Assembly (NCBI GenBank): GCA_030753015.1
Contig: JASMDC010000079.1
Span: 1-5,022, forward strand
DNA: 5,022 bases
DNA from: Candidatus Undinarchaeales archaeon
Lineage (GTDB): Archaea; SpSt-1190; JASMDC01
Reading direction: 5' to 3'
This document shows, one piece after another, positions 1 to 5,022 of this stretch (position 1 is its first letter; each line of letters begins with the position of its first letter). The position numbers were made by a program, and so were the translations under genes. The notes under the pieces are model-generated. The model had not been told where the DNA came from. It did no database searches and worked only from the letters and a program-made list of their open reading frames with translations.

Positions 1-1
1 C

Positions 2-838
2 GTCACGGCCGAGGGGCCCGGGACCGCTCTCACCACCACGCTCTCATCGCTCACCGTGGGCGACGATACCGCTCACACGAGCTGCCAGCTGAGCGGCTCG
101 GTCTGGTACTGTCCCGTCACGCTCGCCAACTCGAACGGTGCCATGGTGGCCACTCCGAGCAAGAACGGGTACGTGCAGAAGGACTACGCTCTGGGCACAC
201 CCACCAACCGCGGGTCCAACACTGCGTCCCAGGTGTCCTCGACCGTCAGCAGCGTCCAGTTCGCGTACAAGATCACATCGGTCACGACCCAGGTGCTCGC
301 TGCGTCCCTCGCCACCGCCCTCGCCACCCTCAGTGTGGGTGACGACACCGCTAAGACCACCTGCTCGATCAGCGGATCCACCTGGTACTGTCCCGTCCTT
401 CTCACCAACAGCGACGGCACCATGGTGGCCGTCCCCACCCTCGACGGTTACGTGCAGAAGGACTATGGCCTGGGCACACCTACGAACAGGGGGGCCAACA
501 CCGCATCACAGGTCTCATCGGCCCTCACCGGCATCGAGTACGCCTACACGATCACTGGGATCGCCACCGAGGGTCCGGGCAACGCTATCATTACATCGGT
601 CTCCTCGCTCGCCGTGGGCGACGACACCGGGCAGGACTCCTGTGCCAGGAGCGGATCCACCTGGTACTGCCCGACAACGACAGCCAACTCCAACGGTGCA
701 CTCGTGGCCGTCCCGACGCTCGACGGCTACGTGCAGAAGTCGTACGCTCTAGGCACGCAGACCAACCGCGGATCTAACACGGCCTCTCAGGTCTCGTCCA
801 CAGTTTCGGGGATCCAGTACGCCTACAAGATCAACGGT
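2..838 (+). repeat. Units 1-3: subfamily A of the domain array
   Basis: These three 93-residue copies share features that are rare later on. They have S-G-S before the tryptophan (S-G-S-V-W or S-G-S-T-W), the variable segment reads NSNGA or NSDGT, and the stretch after G-Y-V runs VQK-[DS]-Y-x-LGT-[PQ]-TNRG-[SA]-NTASQVSS. Units 2 and 3 have P-T-L-D-G-Y-V where most later copies have P-T-K-D-G-Y-V. Unit 2 (281-559) is odd: the entry motif EGPA is replaced by QVLA and the following stretch becomes rich in Ala and Leu, with no change in length. Cysteine codons of unit 1 are at 83 and 110. Confidence 0.9.
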
Positions 839-3800
839 GTCACCTCCGAGGGGCCTGCGAACGACCTCACCGGCACGCTCTCGTCGCTCACCATGGGCGA
901 CACCACAGGCGAGGATTCCTGCGAGCTCAACGGGGGTGCGTGGTATTGTCCCGTGAGGCTGACGTACAGCGACCAGACGCTGGTAGCGACGCCCACCAAG
1001 GACGGGTACGTCCAGAAGGACTACAATCTAGGGACGCAGACAAACCGCGGGGCGCACACCACCGGACAGGTCTCATCGACCGTTAGCAGTGTGCAATTCG
1101 CTTACAGGATCACGTCCGTATCTACCGAGGGACCTGCCAACGCGCTCACCACGTCCCTCTCCGCCCTCACCGTGGGCGACACTACGGGCGAGAACACATG
1201 CCAGCTCAACTCGGGGACGTGGTACTGCCCCGTCGTGCTCGCCAACAGTAACCAGGTCTTGGTCGCGACACCCACCAAGGACGGGTACGTAGAGAAGGAC
1301 TACTCGCTGGCCACGCCGACAACGCGCGGTTCGCACTCGGCATCCCAGGTATCCTCAGCCGTAAACAGCATACAGTTCGCATACAGGATAACCGGACTCA
1401 CCAGCGAGGGACCCGCCAACGACCTCACAGGATCGCTCTCGTCCCTCACCGTCGGCGACGCGACCGGCGAGGAAACATGTCAGCTCAACTCGGGGACATG
1501 GTACTGCCCCGTGCGCTTGACCTACAGCGATCAGACGCTGGTAGCGACACCGACCAAGGACGGCTATGTCGAGCAGGACTACAACCTCGGTACGCAGACG
1601 AACCGTGGTGCAAACACAGTAGCACAGGTCTCGTCCACCGTGTCTGGATTGAAGTTCGCCTACAAGATCACCGGAGTCACCAGCGAGGGGCCTGGAACAG
1701 ACCTCACAGGATCGCTCTCCGCTCTCACCATGGGCGATGCCACCGGCGAGGACACATGCCAGCTCAACTCGGGGACGTGGTACTGCCCCGTCCGGCTGAC
1801 GTACAGCGACCAGACGCTGGTAGCGACGCCCACCAAGGACGGGTATGTGCAGAAGGACTACAATCTCGGGACGCAGACAAACCGCGGGGCGCACACCACT
1901 GGACAGGTCTCATCGACCGTCAGCGGTGTGCAGTTCGGCTATAAGGTCACCGGTGTAGCCAGTGAGGGCCCCACCAACGACCTTACAGGATCGCTCTCGG
2001 CGCTCACCGTGGGCGACGGGACAGGAAAGGACACTTGCACGCTCAACAGCGGTTCGTGGTATTGTCCGGTCCGTACTTCGTACTCGGACCAGACGCCGAT
2101 ATCGGCCAGGCCCACCAAGGACGGCTACGTCCAGGCTGACTACGACCTTGCTGCCCAGACCACCAGGTCATCCAACACCGCGGTACAAGTGGCCACCACT
2201 GTAGCCAGCGTCAGATTCGGCTACAAGGTCACGGGCGTAACCACCGAAACCTTGGGCTCCGCCATCACCGGCTCGCTCTCCTCGCTCACCGTGGGCGACG
2301 CATCTGGTCAGGATACCTGTCAACTCTATTCCGGTGCATGGTACTGCCCCGTCCGGCTGACGTACAGCGACCAGACGCTCGTGAGTACGCCGACGCTCGA
2401 CGGGTACGTGCGCAAGAGCACCTACCAGCTAACCGCGGGCATTAAGCGTACCGGTCAGGATAGTGCGCAGGTGAGCGACACAATCACTGGGATGGAGTAC
2501 GCCTACAAGATCGCCGGCATCACCAGTGAGGGGCCCGCCAACACGCTCACCTCATCGGTCACCGTGCTCACCGTGGGTGACGACACCGGACAGACGACAT
2601 GCACACGCAGCGGCTCGACCTGGTTCTGCCCCGTCATCCTCGCCAACTCGAACGGTGCCCTGGAAGGCACACCGACGCTCAACGGCTACGTCAAGCAGTC
2701 CTACGGCCTCACCGTCGCCAGCACGCGCGGCTCCCACGACACCGCGCAGGTCGCCGATACCATCGCGAGCGTGCAGTTCGGCTACAAGGTCACCGGCGTC
2801 AGCACAGAAGGCCCCGGTACGGCCCTCACCGGCTCGCTCTCGACGCTCACCCTGGGCGACTCGACCGGGAAGACGACATGCCAGCTCAACGGCGGTGCAT
2901 GGTACTGTCCTGTCGTGACCGCGAACAGCGACCAGACGCCGCTTGCGGTGCTTCCTACCAAGGACGGGTACGTCCAGAAGGACTATTCTATAGGCACCCA
3001 GACGGCCCGGTCCGTCGACACGGCCGCTCAGGTATCCACCACGGTGTCCGGGATACAGTTCGCCTACAAGGTCACCGGCGTCACCAGCGAAGGGCCCGCA
3101 AACGACCTCACCGGGATCCTATCGGCGCTCACCGTCGGTGACGCCACAGGCCAGAACGCCTGCACCCTCAACAGCGGCGCATGGTACTGCCCCGTCATGC
3201 TGGCGAACAGCGACCAGACGCTTGTGGCGACCCCGACGAAGGACGGCTACGTACGCAAGACCACGTACGCCCTGACCTCGGGCACGACGCGCGGGGCGCA
3301 CACCACCGGACAGGTCACCGATACCATCACCGGGCTGCAGTTCGCCTACAAGGTCACCGCTATCACCAGCGAGGGGCCCACCAACACGCTCACGACATCG
3401 GTGACCGCCCTCACGGTGGGCGACGCCACAGGCCAGACCGCCTGCCAGCTCCACTCGGGGTCATGGTACTGTCCTACGGTCCTTGCAAACAGCGACCAGA
3501 CGCTCGTCGCCACACCCACCAAGGACGGTTATGTCCAGCAGTCCTATTCCCTCACCTCAGGGACCACCCGTGGTTCGCACGACTCTACGCAAGTGAGCGA
3601 CACCCTCGCTAGCGTCAAGTTCGCCTACAAGGTTACCTCCGTCGCCACGGAGGGGCCCGCTAACGTCCTCACCAGTACGCTGTCTTCTCTCTCGGTGGGG
3701 GACGCGACCGGTCAGAATGCATGCCAGCTCAACGGTGGTGCATGGTATTGCCCCGTCGTGACCGCGAACAGCGACCAGACGCTGGTAGCGACGCCCACCC

Positions 3801-5022
3801 TCGACGGCTACGTACAGGCGTCGTATGGTCTCACCGCAGGCAACACCAGGGGCGCGAACACGGCAGCCCAGGTAGCCGACACCGTCACTGGCTTGCAGTT
3901 CGGCTACAAGGTCACCGGCGTCACTAGCGAGGGGCCCGCCAATGACCTCACGGGATCGCTCTCATCGCTCACTGTGGGCGACGCATCGGGACAGACCGCC
4001 TGCCAGCTCCACTCAGGTGCATGGTACTGCCCCGTCGTGACCGCGAACAGCGACCAGACGCTCGTCGCCACTCCCACCAAGGACGGCTACGTGCGCAAGG
4101 CCACGTACGCCCTGACCTCGGGCACGACGCGCGGTGCGCACTCGACCGCCCAGGTCGCCGATACCGTCACCGGGATACAGTTCGCCTACAAGGTCACTGG
4201 CATCACCACCGAGGGGCCCGCCAGCGACCTCACCGGTTCGCTCACGTCGCTCACGGTCGGTGACGATACGGGACAGAACGCATGCCAGCTCAATTCCGGT
4301 GCGTGGTACTGTCCCGTCGTCCTCGCCAACACCAACGGAGCGCTCGTGGCCACGCCGACCAAGGACGGGTATGTCCAGGGCTCCTATGGCCTCACCGTTG
4401 CCACTACCCGCGGCTCGCACGACGCTGGGCAGGTTGCCGACACCGTCGTAGGAATCCAGTTCGCTTACAAGGTCACCAGCATCACCACCGAGGGACCGGG
4501 CGCAGACCTCACGTCCTCGGTCACCGGTCTGACCGTTGGCGACGACACGGGGAAGGACGCCTGCCTTTTGAACAGCGGTGCATGGTACTGCCCGGTCGTG
4601 CTCGCCAACTCCAACGGTGCGCTCAAGGCCCGTCCCGTCAAGGATGGGTACGTGGAGGAGGACCACACCCTCACCGGCGCGTCGACCAGGGGCACTCACG
4701 CGACCGCCCGTTCCACCGGTACCGTCGCCGGCGTCCGCTTCTCCTACACGGTCCAGGTCGAGGACCAGCGCACCACTGCGGGCTCTGTGACAGGCGCCAC
4801 AGTCACCGCCGGGGCCAGCGACGTGGGCTGCACGTTCAATGTGGACCGGTACTACTGCCCGATCACCCTGGCCGATGACACCGGGGCCGATGCGGACGCG
4901 GACGCCGCGAAGACCGGGTACGTCACCACCCACTGGGACGCCGCCCTCGCCGCCGGCCGCACACAGCACACCGACTCACCTCTTGCGGTCACCGTTACCG
5001 ACATGCCCTTCGCGCAGAAGCT
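2..5022 (+). CDS. Giant tandem-repeat protein, probable secreted or surface stalk/adhesin (internal fragment, both ends missing)
   Basis: The frame starting at base 2 has no stop through to the window end, and its translation is a regular array of 18 related domains. The W-Y-C anchor codons begin at 104, 383, 662, 941, 1220, 1499, 1778, 2057, 2339, 2621, 2900, 3182, 3464, 3743, 4022, 4304 and 4583, with Y-Y-C at 4850; all spacings are multiples of three. The domain order is [ST]EGP, LTVGD, CX8C, a variable segment such as ANSDQT, TPTKDGYV, TTRG, then FAYKVTG. Every unit has exactly two cysteines and I see none elsewhere, which fits disulfide-bonded domains outside the cytoplasm. Synonymous change between near-identical copies supports real coding. 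In-frame ATGs at 143, 422, 893 and 1730 lie inside repeats and are not credible starts. No signal peptide, membrane segment, LPXTG-type anchor or enzymatic motif is visible. The surface-stalk role is inferred; the family is not recognised. Confidence 0.93.
959..1083 (+). repeat. Recently copied segment, unit 4 partner (matches 1796-1920)
   Basis: This 125-base stretch matches the stretch 837 bp downstream (three units away) at 121 positions. The four differences, at 1009, 1012, 1030 and 1063, are all third-codon changes and leave the protein unchanged (L-T-Y-S-D-Q-T to S-S-T). Neighbouring copies 5 and 6 are clearly less alike, so the match reflects a recent duplication or gene conversion acting on non-adjacent units. 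Confidence 0.88.
1796..1920 (+). repeat. Recently copied segment, unit 7 partner (matches 959-1083)
   Basis: This is the downstream member of the near-identical pair. Unit 9 also shares exact DNA with the beginning of unit 7's anchor region: about 41 bases from the Trp codon at 1778 match those from 2339. This unit therefore seems to have exchanged or shared sequence with more than one copy. Confidence 0.85.
1955..2797 (+). repeat. Units 8-10: first round of a three-unit higher-order repeat
   Basis: The block is 843 bp. Unit 8 (94 residues) has an extra Pro after Q-T in the variable segment (Pro codon 2096) and R-S in place of R-G. Unit 9 (94 residues) has an extra residue in V-R-K-S-T-Y, and its entry motif EGP is changed to ETL. 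Unit 10 (93 residues) has GSHDTAQV and the entry NTLTSSVT. These marks recur in the same order in units 11-13 and partly in 14-16. Unit 10 also carries W-F-C instead of W-Y-C (Trp codon 2621), S-G-S-T-W and NSNGAL, which resemble units 1-3 and suggest a mosaic copy. Confidence 0.82.
2798..3640 (+). repeat. Units 11-13: second round of the three-unit higher-order repeat
   Basis: This block is again 843 bp. Unit 11 repeats the marks of unit 8 (Pro insertion after Q-T with Pro codon 2939, R-S for R-G, T-T-V before the unit end). Unit 12 repeats those of unit 9 (V-R-K-T-T-Y, DTITG). Unit 13 repeats those of unit 10 (GSHD, NTLTTSVT). All three now have the ANSDQT version of the variable segment. 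Units 12 and 13 have Ala before the first cysteine, the version that continues through unit 17. Confidence 0.82.
3641..4480 (+). repeat. Units 14-16: third round of the three-unit higher-order repeat
   Basis: This block is 840 bp, because unit 14 lacks the Pro insertion found in units 8 and 11. Unit 14 shares LNGGAWYCPVVTANSDQT with unit 11 and V-Q-A with unit 8. Unit 15 (94 residues) has V-R-K-A-T-Y and DTVTG as in units 9 and 12, and the A-S-G-Q variant otherwise seen only in unit 9. Unit 16 has SYGLTVA and GSHD as in unit 10. Bases 4081-4140 match 3241-3300 at 57 of 60 positions (units 15 and 12, offset 840). Confidence 0.8.
4481..4759 (+). repeat. Unit 17: last canonical-length copy, partly diverged
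   Basis: This 93-residue copy keeps EGP, TVGDD, CX8C with W-Y-C (Trp codon 4583) and DGYV, and has the NSNGAL variable segment of unit 10 and the early units. After G-Y-V it departs from the consensus: V-E-E-D-H replaces V-Q-K-D-Y, the usual A-Q-V-x-D-T segment reads A-R-S-T-G-T, and the end reads FSYTVQ instead of FAYKVT. Conservation falls along its length, so the edge of the homogenised array lies within this unit. Confidence 0.85.
4760..5022 (+). repeat. Unit 18: strongly diverged terminal copy, cut by the window end
   Basis: The EGP and LTVGD motifs are gone, and there are four fewer residues before the aromatic-Cys anchor. The frame still gives CTFNVDRYYCP, with the same CX8C spacing, then I-T-L-A, K-T-G-Y-V, and near the edge T-V-T-D-M-P-F-A, which matches the Q-V-x-D-T-V-x-G-x-x-F-A part of canonical units. 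The variable segment is replaced by an acidic loop with Asp at codons 4874, 4877, 4889, 4895 and 4901, including D-A-D-A-D. This is probably a boundary domain linking the array to a different downstream region. Homology to the other units is supported by order and spacing more than by identity. Confidence 0.72.

Larger units (their letters stand above)
839..1954 (+). repeat. Units 4-7: subfamily B of the domain array
   Basis: These are four 93-residue copies. Units 4, 6 and 7 carry PVRLTYSDQTLVATPTKDG in place of the NSNG-type segment, while unit 5 has ANSNQV. Units 4 and 7 are especially close: both have T-M-G-D instead of T-V-G-D (ATG at 893 and 1730, 837 bp apart), both read RGAHTTGQVSSTVS, and their DNA is nearly identical over 959-1083 and 1796-1920. 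A G-E-[DEN] sequence precedes the first cysteine in all four units. The block is well conserved and shows no broken copy. Confidence 0.9.
2..5022 (+). repeat. Array of 18 tandem 93/94-residue domains (279/282 bp units)
   Basis: Taking the codon three residues before the Gly of EGP as the boundary, the units start at 2, 281, 560, 839, 1118, 1397, 1676, 1955, 2237, 2519, 2798, 3080, 3362, 3641, 3920, 4202, 4481 and 4760. Units 8, 9, 11, 12 and 15 are 282 bp and the other complete canonical units are 279 bp. Unit 18 reaches its Tyr-Tyr-Cys four residues early. The best-conserved positions are the CX8C pair with its aromatic dipeptide, G-Y-V, and the aromatic-x-Tyr near the unit end. The first residues of the window already match the entry motif that follows FAYKVTG in other copies, so at least part of another copy probably lies upstream. 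The unit size suits one small beta-sandwich domain, but the fold is inferred. Confidence 0.95.

Noticed and set aside
143-1732. In-frame ATG codons at 143, 422, 893 and 1730 as possible starts of the gene
   Set aside because: They occur within conserved domains at positions where other copies have Leu, Val or similar codons, and coding similarity continues upstream of each one without a break.
138-4878. Other + strand open frames, for example 138-752, 1477-1944, 2526-2918, 3181-3612 and 4282-4878
   Set aside because: These are out-of-frame readings of the same repeats. Their translations are rich in Arg, Pro and His, end at irregular places, and overlap the single continuous frame.
4871-4921. 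A complete EF-hand, dockerin or RTX calcium-binding loop in unit 18
   Set aside because: The Asp-x-Asp-x-Asp spacing is present, but the glycine and the later acidic ligand expected in those loops are missing, so only a weak metal-binding suggestion is kept.
4013-4969. Minus-strand open frame of about 318 codons, and similar ones at 1355-1894 and 3119-3454
   Set aside because: They lie antisense to the repeat array and are themselves periodic. In GC-rich repeats whose length is a multiple of three, a stop-free antisense frame is repeated in every unit. Changes between near-identical copies fall at third positions of the + frame starting at base 2, which identifies the coding frame.
2-5022. 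CRISPR array or noncoding satellite-type repeat
   Set aside because: The units are about 280 bp with no short repeat/spacer alternation, all length changes are whole codons, and the units encode a conserved motif order with silent differences between close copies.
2-5022. Promoters, ribosome binding sites, terminators, tRNA/rRNA genes or insertion sequences
   Set aside because: None was seen. Coding sequence fills the window; GC-rich inverted matches can be found by chance but no hairpin followed by a T-run stands out, and no transposase or terminal inverted repeat is present.
2-5022. Firm assignment to fibronectin III, bacterial Ig-like or SdrD B-type repeats
   Set aside because: Length and Tyr/Val/Gly/Thr richness are compatible, but I could not line up the defining residues of any of these families with the unit. 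A profile search would be needed to decide.

Overview
The whole window lies inside one very large protein-coding gene on the + strand. The frame that begins at base 2 is open from one edge to the other: about 1,673 codons with no stop, and neither the true start nor the true stop is present. The visible protein is almost entirely a tandem array of 18 copies of a domain of 93 or 94 residues (279 or 282 bp). Each copy follows the same order: an entry motif [ST]EGP, then LTVGD, a cysteine pair CX8C ending in W-Y-C-P, a variable hexapeptide, P-T-K-D-G-Y-V, a T-R-G segment, and F-A-Y-K-V-T-G leading into the next copy. No transposon, RNA gene, CRISPR array, promoter, terminator or second gene is supported.

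Layout: units 1-3 (2-838) form one subfamily. Units 4-7 (839-1954) form a second. Units 8-10, 11-13 and 14-16 (1955-4480) look like three rounds of a three-unit higher-order repeat. Unit 17 (4481-4759) is drifting from the consensus. Unit 18 (4760-5022) is strongly diverged but keeps the CX8C pair, and looks like a transition towards whatever follows the array. All length changes between copies are whole codons, and between the closest copies every difference is synonymous. The array is therefore under protein-level constraint and is not decaying repeat DNA.

The organism cannot be named from this window. Base composition is high in G+C (three 60-base lines I counted gave 62-73%) and third codon positions are mostly G or C. 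A giant Thr/Ser/Gly/Asn-rich protein with one regularly placed cysteine pair per domain suggests an exported protein folding where disulfides can form. A bacterial surface adhesin, stalk or fibre protein is my best guess, perhaps from a high-GC lineage such as Actinomycetota, but the anchor, signal peptide and any functional head domain lie outside the window. I do not recognise the repeat as a named family. Its general look (beta-rich, about 93 residues, Tyr/Val/Gly/Thr-rich) recalls bacterial Ig-like or fibronectin-III-like stalk domains, which is a resemblance and not an identification.
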